Source: Certhia americana (lineage: Eukaryota > Chordata > Aves > Passeriformes > Certhiidae). Taken from it: 64,000 nucleotides of DNA. The notes under the pieces are model-generated. The model was given only the letters and a program-made list of their open reading frames with translations, was not told where the DNA came from and did not search any database. The DNA is taken from assembly GCA_018697195.1 (NCBI GenBank), contig CM031864.1, positions 25,988,086-26,052,085 on the forward strand, written 5' to 3'. Below, in pieces: positions 22,119-33,741 of the stretch. Positions within the stretch are counted from its first letter, which is position 1; each line of letters starts with the position of its first letter. A program made the translations under genes and the position numbers.

Positions 22119-22251
22119 TTCCTGGAAGTATCCAGGTTCAGGCTGGACAGGGCTTGGAGAAACCTGGGATAGTGGAAGGTATCCAGGGGGTGGCACTGGA
22201 TGGGCTTTAAGGTTTCTCCCAACCCAAACCATTCCATGATTTTATGATTCT
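22119..22251 (+). mobile_element. CR1 3' fragment, sense
   Basis: It contains 'ggctggacagggcttggaga', then 'gggatagtggaaggtatcca' and the tail 'ccatgattttatgattct'. The segment normally reading 'ccctgcccatggcag' has been lost. Confidence 0.85.
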
Positions 22252-23249
22252 AAAGTTATATCATTTGCTTGGTCCTACTCTGTAATTTAGCTGCATTTCT
22301 GCTCCTCTCCCATCTTTTTTGGATGGCCTGGGGGGATGGATGGCTGGGCCAGCACTTATAGCACAGGGCATGGGACTTGTGCTAGGCAGTCTGTAAGTTC
22401 TGGGATGAGGAGAAGGATGTAGGAGACACCCTCCACATCCCGCTGGTGCTGAACACCTTCCAGACATTTTCTCATAACTCGTTCGAGGGCATGTGCTGGA
22501 AAACACAAACCAGAATTAATGCCATGGCTTTAAAAGAGATTGAGGGAAGTGCTTCTCCAGCCAGCATGTTTGGGGAGCAGAGATACTGATGCTTTGCAGC
22601 TACAGATTCAAAGCAAATCCTTCTGGTCCGGTTTTACCAAACCCCATGAATTTGCCTGATGGCATTTTTGTGTGATGGTCAGCCCCTGCTTCTGGCACTA
22701 ATTAATCCCCGGGTGCTGCCAGCACAGAGAGAGACAGCCTGGATGGCTGTGATAGGAAAGTCCCTCTGCTCCTCTGTGGGGCTCTTGCTGTTGCCTCTGG
22801 ATTGTGGGATGAGGCATAGGAGCAGAGGCTGAAAGGAGAGAGGTTTGCATCCAAACGTGTGTCGTGAGTGGTCCCAGAGTTTGTTTAGGATGTCCCTTTA
22901 TAATGGTGGGAAGAGGCTGTTTTGAACTGATGTTTTTTTGACCTCGTACAAGTCCAGAAGCTAGTAATGCTGTTTAACTCTCATTTGCTGTTCCTCCCTC
23001 AGCTTCTAGCCTCTTTTAACACATCATTTAAAAGCATGTTCTAAACCCATTTTTAGGTAAAGGAATTTATTCCAAGGTCATATGGAACAGGTTTCAATAC
23101 CTCACCAGACCACAGGTCTTTTTCTAGTGTTGCTTCTGTGTCTTTTCTCTCTCTTTTTTCAAGGGCTGTTAGAAAATAAATGGGTGAATAATTTGTCATC
23201 TGAAATCCATTGGGTTTTTATTGCTCACTTCCTTTTATTTTGGAATCTT

Positions 23250-23440
23250 GGGATCATGGAATCATTAAGGCTGGGAAAGACCTAACAGATCATCAATTCC
23301 AACCATCAGTCCAGCACCACCACCAGGTTCAGCACTAAACCTTGTCCCCAAGTGCCAGATCCACATGGTTTTTGAATGCCTCCAGGGATGGTGACTTCAC
23401 CATGCTCTGTGACATAGCTTTGAGCTGGGACAACTCCAGC
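23250..23440 (-). mobile_element. CR1 fragment, antisense
   Basis: It reads 'gggatcatggaatcattaag', 'ttccaaccatcagtccagca', then 'cttgtccccaagtgccagat' and 'gatggtgacttcaccatgct'. It belongs to the same subfamily as 11583-11690. Confidence 0.85.
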
Positions 23441-24340
23441 AGCAAGCGTGGGGTGGTGTGAGGGAACAGTGTTTCAGAGTAAATTGTTTGAAATATAGGA
23501 AATACAATCTTCTAGATGAAGAGCACAGCTATTTATACAGTTAAATATATGTATTTAAAATTTATGTTCATCTTTTGAATTGTCATTGCTCGAGACCAAA
23601 CCCACTCCACTCTTCTTCTCACCCCTGGGGGTCAGTGCATGTTTCCAGCTAAAGGAAGTATTTTAAGTCCCAAAGATCATTGTCCTGCTGTTTGGTCCCT
23701 GTGTCAGGAAAGAGCAGCAGTGTTGGAATTGGGGCTGGACTTTGTGCTTGTAAATGACTTAGTACCAGTGGCAAGGAGAGTGAGTTGTGCAAGCAGAAAA
23801 ATATGAGGAGATTGACCTAAGTTTAATGAAATAGCTAAAAACGGTGAGGATGTGAAAAGCAGGTGAACAGTGAGTTGCCTGCTGTGGGCTTTACACACTC
23901 CCAGAGTCAGGAAGCCTCTCTGTCTTGAAGGCTGCAGCCTCAGGTTCTCTGTACAGCACACACATTAATGTAGATGTTTTTCTTCCAGGCAGTGACAGCT
24001 GCCCACTGATGATTCCCCTTTCCCTTCAACAGCCCACAATATCAGCCAAATTCCTATCAATCTGAGTGAAAATTTGAAGGCACAGAGTCTAGTCTGAGTT
24101 TTGCACTAAATCATCCTTCTGCTGTGAGTTCTCCCTCTCCCCAACCAAGGCAGTTCTGACCTCTTGTAACCTGGGAATTGAGTGGTCTTTAATCAGTGTC
24201 TTATTGTTTTCCCTTTTAATTTAATTTTTTTTAGAACTTGTTTTTGGTGCACTGATTTAAAAGGATTTAGCAGGAGAGATCTGGACTGGACCGATGACAT
24301 GGCTGATACAGAGAGTAGAAAACAGGTTAGCAAAAGTTAT

Positions 24341-24555
24341 AGAATCACAGTTGGGTTTGGGTTGGAAGTGACCTTAAATTTCATGCAGTTCCATAAGCAG
24401 GGACACCTTCCACTATCTCAGGTTGCTCCAAGCCCCATCCAGCCTGGCCTTGGACACTTCCAGGGATCCAGGGGCAGCCACAGCTTCTTTGGGCACCCTG
24501 TGCCAGGGTCTCCCTATCCTCATAGGGAACAATTCCTTCCCAATATCTAATCTAG
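24341..24555 (-). mobile_element. CR1 fragment, antisense
   Basis: It reads 'agaatcacagttgggtttgg', 'ggttgctccaagccccatcc', 'cacagcttctttgggcaccc' and ends 'cccaatatctaatctag', the standard CR1 3' region in reverse complement. Confidence 0.88.
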
Positions 24556-26880
24556 TGTTGGTGGAGCTGATTGAAATGAAATAAATCCACCAGAACATTT
24601 GATTCCTTACATTATTTGTAATATATGTAATTCCCAACATTATTTGATTCCTTAAACAGATGTTAACAGGAAGGAGAGGAAAAAGGGCAAGGTCCAAACC
24701 CAGCAGCCCCTTCTCTGTGTGTGGCTGGAAGGGAGAGGCCAGACCTCCTACTGTAAAAATTCAGCAAGGGCCAAGCTGGACAAACGTGCCTGGAGAGCTG
24801 TGTATGGGAAAGCTGCTCCCTTGAGCCTGGCATATGGATCTGAAAAGAATTTTCTGTTTGAAATTTGGGTTCCTTTCAAACCAGAATGAGGAGTTGGAGC
24901 CCTGCAGCTGCACCACATCTGAACAGCTCAGTTTGGTGAAGTTTGAACGTTTCACTCCGATGTAAATTCCAACATTTGTGTTCTGCAGTGTGACCAATAC
25001 CAAGTCTTCTGCTCTGTTGTGTAATGTAATAAATGTCAGGTTGACAAATTCAACCCCATTGAAATGTTTTCTTTTTTTTTTAACAATTGCCCGTGGTGTT
25101 GTAAGATGCACTTAACAAATATTTGTTGGCTTAAAGAATGCCACAGAATCACTGTTCTCTCATGGCAAATCCTTGCCGTGGAAAACAGCCCTTGTTCGTG
25201 TTTTCCCAGTTCCCTGTGTGGTAGGATACTGAGGAAAAACAAAACAGAGAACAAAACAGAGAACTTGGTGTTATGAATCCGCAGGTAATAGCCAAACAAT
25301 GCTATTTTGCCACCTAAATAAACACAGGGTGTTTAGGGAAAATAAAAATCATGTGAAGATCCAGCCTTTGCTTCCCACAGGAGGAGAACACAGTGTTCAA
25401 GTGGCTCCCAGATGGTTTGGTTCCTTGGTGTCCCCACGTCCCCAGCCCCCCTTGCTGCTGTGGTCTTTGGCAGAGCCATGTCACCTGGGGAGGGAAGGGC
25501 AGGCCTGGCAGGCAGGGGCTGCTCCCTGAAAAACCTGGGTAGCTCCAGCCTCCCTCAGCCCAAAGAGGTGAGAAAGCCCTTTGCCAGGCTAGCATCAGGT
25601 GCTAAATGTAGTGATGTATGAGGCCAGGAACCGGGGATTTAATGATACTTTACATTCCTCCTGGATGCACAAACAGCTTTTTGCAGGATATTAACACCAG
25701 GTGCCTCTGAGGAACTTGGCTGTCCCTCAGAGAACCTCTGTAACTGAATGAGTGGTTCAGGGACATCACAGTCAGTACTTCAAGCTCCAAAAAAGGTGAT
25801 TAACCTTGGAACAGAAATAATTCCAGTGGAAAACTGGACAGGTTTTAGTCGTTCCTTACAGGAAGGCTTGGCTGCCCATTTGTCATCAGATTTTCCTCAG
25901 CAATCTTACCCCAAAACTTGATTTTTCTCTTTCTCTATTTCTCAGTGGTAATGCAAGAAAAATAATTGTAAGTCTTCTATTTTCTTTTTGCCTTGGAATT
26001 CTGCACGTGGATATAAGATATTCATAACTGAATAGTTGAGCAGCTTTGTGTTTTTTTGTATTCTCCAGGTAAGCATAAGGAAAACATGGAAAAGGCACTC
26101 TCAGGGACTCTGTCACTGAGCCTCTGAGTTTAACCCAGTCCCCTCCACCTGTGAGTACTGTTCAAGACTCTAAGGTTAGTTAGTTAATGCACAGTTAATT
26201 GACAAGTGATTTAGTTATCAATCCATCCACTTTGTAAGGGCTGTGGCTATTAAAACCTTTGCCAGCCCACAGCTCACTTATGAACAAAGACACCCATGTG
26301 TAAAAATGAAAAGAAAATAAACCTCTGCATCTAAAAGTAGGAAAATTGATCTTTCTGATGATTTTGGGGTGCTGACAAACCAAGGGGGAGCTGGTGGCCC
26401 TTTCTCTAACCCAGCAGGAATGACAAGAGTCAGTGAGTGCCTGGGAGAGGCCTTGGCACTGTGGCTGGGAATTGCAGTGTGGGATTCTCACATGTCTCTC
26501 ATATTTTGCTCTGTGCCTTATTGCTTTTCTTGCCTTTAGGTATTTTCAGTTGTAAAGACCTAACAGTTAAGTAGCTCATAAATTATTGTGTATCACTCTG
26601 AGAAGGCAAGAAAGAAAATGAGACTCTTTACTTGGGCTTAATTTTAGACTCTAAGACTTTTAGATGCAGATAAACACATACATTTATTTATAGCAGTTGC
26701 TCTTTAGAAACCACAGAGCCAACATAACACTCAAGATGTGTCAGATTTAACAGCAGATTTTGGAAGAATCCCTGGCTCTTTGTGTGCTTCGGGTTGTGTC
26801 CTGGGAAATGTTTTCTGGGTGTGCTCTACTTCAGTACTTCAACTGCTGTGGTTGACATTCCATACATTCGTCCATAAAAA

Positions 26881-26962
26881 TCCCAGAATGGTTTGGATGG
26901 GAGGGACATTTAGGCTCATCTTGTTCCAGCTCTCTGCCATGGGCAAGGACACTTTCCAGTGG
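26881..26962 (-). mobile_element. CR1 3' end, antisense
   Basis: It reads 'tcccagaatggtttggatgg' to 'gccatgggcaaggacacttt', a short CR1 tail. It faces a sense copy about 350 bases downstream. Confidence 0.8.
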
Positions 26963-27309
26963 AAAATCTGTTGGTTTGCTGTTTTAAGATGAGGACTCAG
27001 ATGTAGTGTAGATCTTTTACCTGTGCTGACAGTATGATGGGAGGTTTGATCTCAACTCTTTTATTTTTTTGTCAGAAGCAAACATTTCTGCTACTATTTC
27101 CTAAACTTGTTTACTCTTCTCTCCCATCTTTATTTTCTCTCTGTTTTGGGTCCTGTGAAGGTCCTGAGGGTCACACATCCCACCACAGAGTGGCCTATGG
27201 CACTTTCCGCACTTTGTAAGCAGCAAGGTGAAATCTCAGATTAAACGTTTTCTCTGTCTGAATTCCATAGTGAGGGGACTCACACAAAGGCAGGGCTGGG
27301 GGAAGAGAC

Positions 27310-27484
27310 CCTGGCAAAGGGTGCCCAGAGAAGCTGTGGCTGCCCCTGGATTCCTGGAAGTGTCTAAAGCTGGGTTGGATGAGACTTGGAGCAACCTGGG
27401 CTAGTGGAAGTTGTCCCTGCCTAGAGCTGGAAAGGGATGAGCTCTAGGATCCCTTCCAACCCAAACCACTTTGGGATTCTATGA
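27310..27484 (+). mobile_element. CR1 3' fragment, sense
   Basis: It reads 'gtgcccagagaagctgtggc', 'gcaacctgggctagtggaag' and ends 'aaaccactttgggattctat'. The tail octamer is present once. Confidence 0.87.
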
Positions 27485-28846
27485 AGAATAGGAAGAATGG
27501 AGGCACCAAGAAAAGAGAAGAACTTTCAGTGTCTCTTCCCCACTTTGCCATGGACATCCCTAACAGCCTGACATCCATCAAAACACCAGTGGAAGTCATC
27601 CAGCCTTTTTCTGTAGCCTCTGGCTAGCAGCACTTCCAAGCTCCCTGACCCTTCAGCCAAACAGGAGCACTAATGAGCCATCAGGTTTTACCCAGGTGTG
27701 CACAACATTGTTTTAAGTTGCCATCCCTGAACTAAACAAACTTTTCATTCCTTCTCAGTTAATATTTACCTGCACAAATGAGGCTGAATCATTTCACAGG
27801 TTAGTTTGCAATCGTTACCTACTCTGTTTTGTCTTCCTGACAACAAATCACAGACTCCTGAGGCTGGAAGACACTCAAATACTCTATCAAATTGTGGCTC
27901 AGATCCATCAGGATTCTGATTAAGGATAGTTGTGCAGAATCTGTAATTTTATCCAGAGCAACCTCTCTCCAATTAGTGGCTAAATTTGTTTTGGAATTCA
28001 TCAAATAACTCCACAATGAGAATTGCTTTTAGGAACTCAAGGAACTTCTAAGAGTTGTGTAAAAACTACTAAAATATCTCTTTGGAAATCAAGGAAACTT
28101 GCAGAATTGTGTAAAAACACAATATCTTCAAAGGTCATGAATTTGTAACAGTGAGAAATGCTAACAATAAATTCAACACTTCCTTGGTTTAGAATTAATA
28201 CAGGACATGTTTCTTTGATGTGAGAAGAAAAAAAAGGTCCTGGAGAAGGTAGTGTTGCTACTCTGAAATAGACATTTTCAATGACAGTTCCTTCCAGCAA
28301 TAAGCCAACCCTGTTTAGTGGCACTGTGGAAATGGGACGGTTTCAGAGGGCAAAAAATTGATGGAGTGGCCCAAAAAGTCCAACATTTTTTCCCTGTTTC
28401 CCCCTTGTAAGTTCAGTTAGATCCTGTGTTTGCAGCAATGCTCCTATTTCATTCCTTGCTTCCTAACCAAAATGTTTTTTTTAAGCTCTGTCCAGGTGAC
28501 CCTCCCAAAAGTGTTCAGCTGTCCCCTGTACGTTGTCTCCAAATCAAAATCACAATAATTATTAGGCAGATCCAGTGGAACACGGGGGAAATATTTCATT
28601 CCAGACACCATACAAACTTTTCATTCTAGCAGGTGAAATGTTTAAAGGAAAATGACATCTTTGGGGAGTATTGAGAATAAATTTGATGTTGCTCTGCTTG
28701 TAACTGAATACAAATGGTGTAAAAAAATACAGAGCACAAACCGAGCTGGGCAAAGGGTTCATTTTCCACAAAAATGTGATGGAGGAGAGAGAGTCTGCTC
28801 TTCAGGAGGAATTTTGGCAATGGATTGAAATGTAGAAGACACAAAA

Positions 28847-29128
28847 AGCACTGGCATTTCCCACTGGGAAAACCTAATACTAAACCAAACCCTAACCCTA
28901 ACTATAACCCAAACCTGAAACCTAATCCTAACCCAAAACATAATGCTAAGCCTAAGACTAAACCTAACTCAAACATGAATTTCACCAAACCCCAAAACCT
29001 AACCCTAACCCTAATTCTTACCCTTACCCTAGCCCTAACCCTATCACAAACCCAAACTCTCCCCCTCCCCCTGCCTCTCTCCCTCCTCCCCAGTGGGAAA
29101 ACATAAACAGCAGTAGCATTTCCCACTG
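28847..29128. repeat. Interstitial telomere-like tract with duplicated flanks
   Basis: Positions 28874-29050 are a degenerate run of the avian telomere unit, CCCTAA on the + strand, with perfect stretches near 28890-28901 and 28999-29013. A pyrimidine-rich tail (29057-29091) follows. The left flank (28842-28873, ending 'catttcccactgggaaaac') recurs on the right, split as 'cagtgggaaaac' (29091-29102) and 'gcatttcccactg' (29116-29128). The open frames made of Asn/Pro/Lys on one strand and Arg/Val on the other are translations of the repeat, not proteins. Confidence 0.85.
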
Positions 29129-29780
29129 AGTGCCTGCAGATCAAGCAAGTTGCAAAGGCAGCTGGAGGTGACTTCAGACATCAGTGAAATAAAAATGTGC
29201 TGGAAGGAATGGGGAAGGTGTTGGGCTTTGGAGTATGAATACACACATGGGAGGCTCCCATGGTTAATGCAGTAATTCTGCCACACTGTGAAGCTTCACA
29301 AGGAAAAAAGACATTCTCTGGTTTGCAGGACTGCCAGGCAGAGGGGCTCCTGTGCCCATGCTGCTGTCACTGGGCCCATGGTACCTTGGAGGAGGCTGCC
29401 ATCCTGGGCAGCAATGTAAGGGGAAATCAGGGAGAAGATGTGCACCACACAGGCAGGGGAAAAGCCTGATCCAGGGATGGAAACAACACTTGGACTTTGC
29501 GGGAGTTCTGTGTGAGGGAAAGGCTGGGTCGGATTCACTGCTCTGATGCTTTCATCAAAACACCTGCAGCACTCCTCCTGGAATGAGGGCTTGGAGCAGG
29601 TGGATCCAGCCTACAACAAGCCACTTCCAGGGCTCTTCTTCTCCCTTCAAGAGGCAGAAGAGGCTCCACTGGGTTCAATGCAAAACAGAACCTCGGTGTT
29701 TTCTCAAAAGTAATTTAAAATATTGGTAGTGCCCTCCACAATTTTTTAACTTCTATTTTTTTGAGGAGAGAGCTGTGAGG

Positions 29781-29889
29781 AATCATGGAATCCCGGACTG
29801 CTTTGGTTTGGAAGGGACCTCAAAGCTCTTTCCATTCCATCCCCCTGCCATGGGAAGGGACACTTCCCACTGGACCAGGTTGCTCAGGG
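29781..29889 (-). mobile_element. CR1 3' end, antisense
   Basis: It reads 'aatcatggaatcccggactg', 'gtttggaagggacctcaaag' and 'actggaccaggttgctcagg', about 110 bases of CR1 tail in reverse complement. Confidence 0.87.
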
Positions 29890-31165
29890 TACAAATACAT
29901 TTTACTAAAGTGGCTAGAAGGTTGCTTAACTTTGTCTTCTTTCCCTCAATAAAAACATGGCATGGGTTTACAGGATGTTTTCCTTGCTGCTAATTGTTAT
30001 GGCCTTCATCAGTCTTCAGAAAGGCTTGAATACATGAGCCCATAAGAAAACTCAGCCCATAAGTTATAGCATTCAGTCAGTAACTGAAGACTCTGGAGTA
30101 CTGGCTTATCAATTTCTCAAAGTGTAAACATTTTCCTTCATTTTTTTGGTAAAAAAATCTGGTTTTTAAATGCTTATAGTGTCTTGCCTCAGTGAAATCA
30201 CTTTGCAGTGAATTTAAGTGACAAACTTTAACCCCCTTCTCTTTTTTTCTCTTTCAATGTGTTGCTGATCATCAGCTTGTATTTGTTATGTGAATGATCA
30301 AGGTATGACAGACTTGTACGTTGAGATTTTTTTGCTAATTAGATTAATTTCTACAGTAAAAGATTTGTTTTTCTTCATTCAGTAGTTTGTGCTCAAAACA
30401 TGGATATTGAATATTCACTTCTCACTTTAAACCAAAGAAATTTTAGCTTAAGGAAACTGGAAAACAAAATAGGGATTTTTTTTTTTTACTATGGAATTTT
30501 GGAATTTACTGTTACAATGTTCCTGTAAAGGGTGTATAAAACTGAAGCTGAGGCCAGGAGAAGGAGTCAAGGGTCTGTCTGAAACAAATTGATAGCAAAG
30601 ATGTGGAGAAAGAACAAATTGCCTATTTGGAGTGTGCACAGCTGCAGCAACACGAACTTGGTGCTTGGAGCATGAGGAGCTCTGAAGGCTGGAAATGGGG
30701 GCTGGAAAGGGCTGATCCTCGTTTTGTACAGTTCCTGTATCTGTCCTGATGTGTGCTTTCCACCCATCCTCCTCACCTTGGTGCTGCAGCACCGTGCTGG
30801 GCACTGCCCCAGCACAAACCAGTCCCACGGGCAGCATCTCCTGGTTTCTGGGCGCCACCTCTTGGTGTTGGGACGGCTCTTGCCATTGCTGCTGAACATG
30901 GGGCTGAGAGATAGGCTGTGCCCGGATTTCTGTTCCTTAGTGAAGAAAGCCATGGATGTGAGGGGCAGCAGCTCACCTGAAACGCCTGTAAAGCAGCAGC
31001 TGGAGGTTTAGTACCATCACCTAAGGAAATGACAACGACCTGCATCTCTGAAATCAACTCCAAACCTGCCCTTGTGAACGACAGAGTTGTGAGCTGAAAT
31101 GGATTTTAATGATTTTTGGGTCAGATCAGGTTTGTCTGGTTGGGTTGTTTGGGTTTTTTTTATTT

Positions 31166-31188
31166 CTTTGTTTGTTTGTTTGTTTGTT
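31166..31188. repeat. (TTTG)n microsatellite
   Basis: Five to six tandem copies of the tetranucleotide within a T-rich stretch. Confidence 0.9.
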
Positions 31189-32865
31189 ATGTTTTACCTT
31201 TTTTTAAAATTTTCTTTTTTAAATTGTTTTTGCGGGTGTTTGAGTACATCTACCAAAGAAACCCACTATATCCCCTAGGGGGACAAAGGTGTGAAGTGGA
31301 AACATCACAGGATGTGGTTCAGCATCCTGTTCATTAACTCACAGGTGCATCTCTCCACTGCCTTTTCATTCATCCATCCATCCAGGCTCTTGCACAACTG
31401 ATTAAAGTTTCAATAACTGATTAAAACAAAGCATTTTGTCAAAGCAAATCCTTTGCTGTTCTCAGGAAGGCAGATTTCCTGTGATGGTGCCTGCTGGAGG
31501 GGTTCAGAGGGTAGTCTGCCAACTCCCAGGGGCATGTGGGGAGCAGCCTGAGCAGATGGGGATGGCATTCCTCGGGATCCCGCCTGAACTTTTGGATGAG
31601 ATCTCATTCCTGAGCTCCTTCTTGTCGAGTGCTCGATTGGCTCCTGGGGAGCATGAGCCAAAGAATTGCAGATGAAGGAGTGGGATGGAAAGTGAGGGTT
31701 TTAGCTTAAAATGAACCCTCGTGCCCTGTGCATGCAGCAGCTGAGCATCGCCGTGTCCGAGCACTCTCACCTCCTCTGGCTCGGAGCCTTCCCATCAGGG
31801 CGCTTCATCTTCCCCTGCTCTCCACCCTGATGGGCTTCAGGAGACCTGTGCCTCCCAGCCCATTCACACCTGTAAAGGGCAGACAATGCAGCACCCTTAG
31901 AGGTGCTAATGAATAAATATTCACCTTGCAGCCTGCCTGGAGCCCTGAAGAAGAACAGGAGTTAAGCGCTGCTGTTTCTTCCAACAGGGATTTGTGCCAC
32001 AACACCCTCAGATGATTTACGGTCTGTCTCTGGTTGCTAGTTTTACGCTGCTACCCAGGATTAACTCATTTTACTGTTCAAGGGGGATAAAATGAAAAAA
32101 CTTAAAAGCAGTCTGTAAATTCCAGCAACAAGGGGTGCCAACCTCTGCATTTTGCAATAGATGAGGCCTGGACATTTTTATGTTCCTCTTTTATGTTTTC
32201 TCAGTTTGGCTATACCTGGGGGAGGTAACATTAATTGCCAGGAGGTGGAGAGAGAACAGCGTTACAGCCTGGGTCTGTGGGATGGCCCGAAAAAGCACAA
32301 GGATATTCCTTCATTTTAGCCCATCTTAAACAGGTATTAAGGAATTGTTAACAAGAAGCAATACAAATTTTAAAGGAATAGAGGGGGTGTTCATGAGTAT
32401 TTAAAGAACAGGCTGGAAAGTGCAGGTGGTGAAGGCAAAAGCAGAAGGTAACAAGATCAAGCTTTACCAGTGAAAATCTGGTGCAAATACTCCCCCCCTC
32501 AGATACAAGGAAGAAGCTTATACTATGAGGGTGGTGTGGCCCTGTCACCAGTTGCTCAGAGAAGCTTGCTTTCTGTGGCTTTCTTTTTTCCCCCTTTCAG
32601 AAGACAGTTTTCCACCTTGAATCAAAGTGATCATTAGGATGGAAAGAAGCTTGAAATGGGTAAAACTCTGAGTGATCAATTGTTTGCTCTCATTATTGGA
32701 TTAACTAGGACAGCAGTCCCAGCAGTGCAGGAGCAAAACACTGGAGATCAAAGTGTCAGGGTTTATTTCAGTTTTTAAATTTTTTTTTCTTAATTGAAAA
32801 TGGGGTGATCTGTGTCACCCCCCATTTCCTCCCCAGTCAAACACAGAATTTTGACTCAATGCTTT

Positions 32866-32900
32866 TACAGGTCCTTTCTAACCTTAATGATTCTATGATT
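32866..32900 (+). mobile_element. CR1 3' tail remnant, sense
   Basis: It contains 'caggtcctttctaaccttaa' and the octamer 'tgattctatgatt'. Only the last 35 bases are recognisable. Confidence 0.65.
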
Positions 32901-33608
32901 ATAAGCACATAATGATGACTATCAGCTCTATAAAATTTTCTTTTATTACTTTCTGCTGTCCCAGCCATAATCCAAGGGTCCAGCTTTGTTCCACGAATCT
33001 GAAATTGTTATGAATGGGTAATCCTTGGAGTTGAATATAGAGATGGGAACTGCAGACTCATTTGCAGCACCAGAAAGGAGCTCACAGGGATCGTTACTCA
33101 CCTTGTTTACCCTGCAGGCCACTCTTAGGATGTGTGTCATTGCCCATTTTCCAAATGGCATCCCAGGGACTGGTGTTCTCCTTGGTTGGGTGGTCCAGGC
33201 AAAGCTGGGACGCTCAGGGACATCAATCAGGCCACCCAGATACTCGTAAGGCTTCTAACACTGTACTATATTTCTGAGTAGTTGAGTTTATCTTCCTCCA
33301 GCTCCTGTGTGCTAAGAAGTAAAACTGGAATTATTCCATCAAATCTCCTTGGTTTTTTCTTTGCCTAGAATATGGCCAGGTTTTCCTGTGTCTGGAGCAA
33401 AAGACAAGGGAAAGAAAAGGAAAACAGGTAGAAACCGAGTTTGCTAAAAATAAAAGTGGTTCCTATTTTCTCTCCTGTTTGGTAGGAGCCTGGAAACAAG
33501 CTGGAGTAAAATCTCTAATTATAACAGTTTTATCTGGAGATAAATGAATGAATGAAAAGTATTTAATTTTAAATAGAAATTTCAGGTCAATTTGACAAAT
33601 ATGAGATA

Positions 33609-33741
33609 TGGAAGTGTCCAAGGTGAGGTTGGACAGGTCTTGGAGCAATCTGGGATAGTGGAAGGTGTCCCTGCCCATGGCAGGGCATGGCACTGGATGA
33701 GCTCTGAGGTCCTTTCCAACCAAAAACATTCTGGGATTATG
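33609..33741 (+). mobile_element. CR1 3' fragment, sense
   Basis: It reads 'ggaagtgtccaaggtgaggt', 'tagtggaaggtgtccctgcc' and 'gtcctttccaaccaaaaaca', followed by a worn octamer. Confidence 0.87.

Larger units (their letters stand above)
20046..28846. other. Intergenic DNA with CR1 pieces and a degenerate minisatellite
   Basis: I find no coding exon here. CR1 fragments lie at 22119-22251, 23250-23440, 24341-24555, 26881-26962 and 27310-27484. A CTGG-rich degenerate repeat is at 20531-20690. The remaining open frames are short, lack family resemblance and often overlap on opposite strands. Confidence 0.6.

Noticed and set aside
27843..27910. Possible further antisense CR1 ('aatcacagactcctgaggct')
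   Set aside because: Only the first 30 or so bases resemble CR1, and the rest does not follow any CR1 landmark.
28825..29144. Frames rich in Asn-Pro-Lys (plus) and Arg-Val (minus)
   Set aside because: They are translations of the telomere-like repeat.
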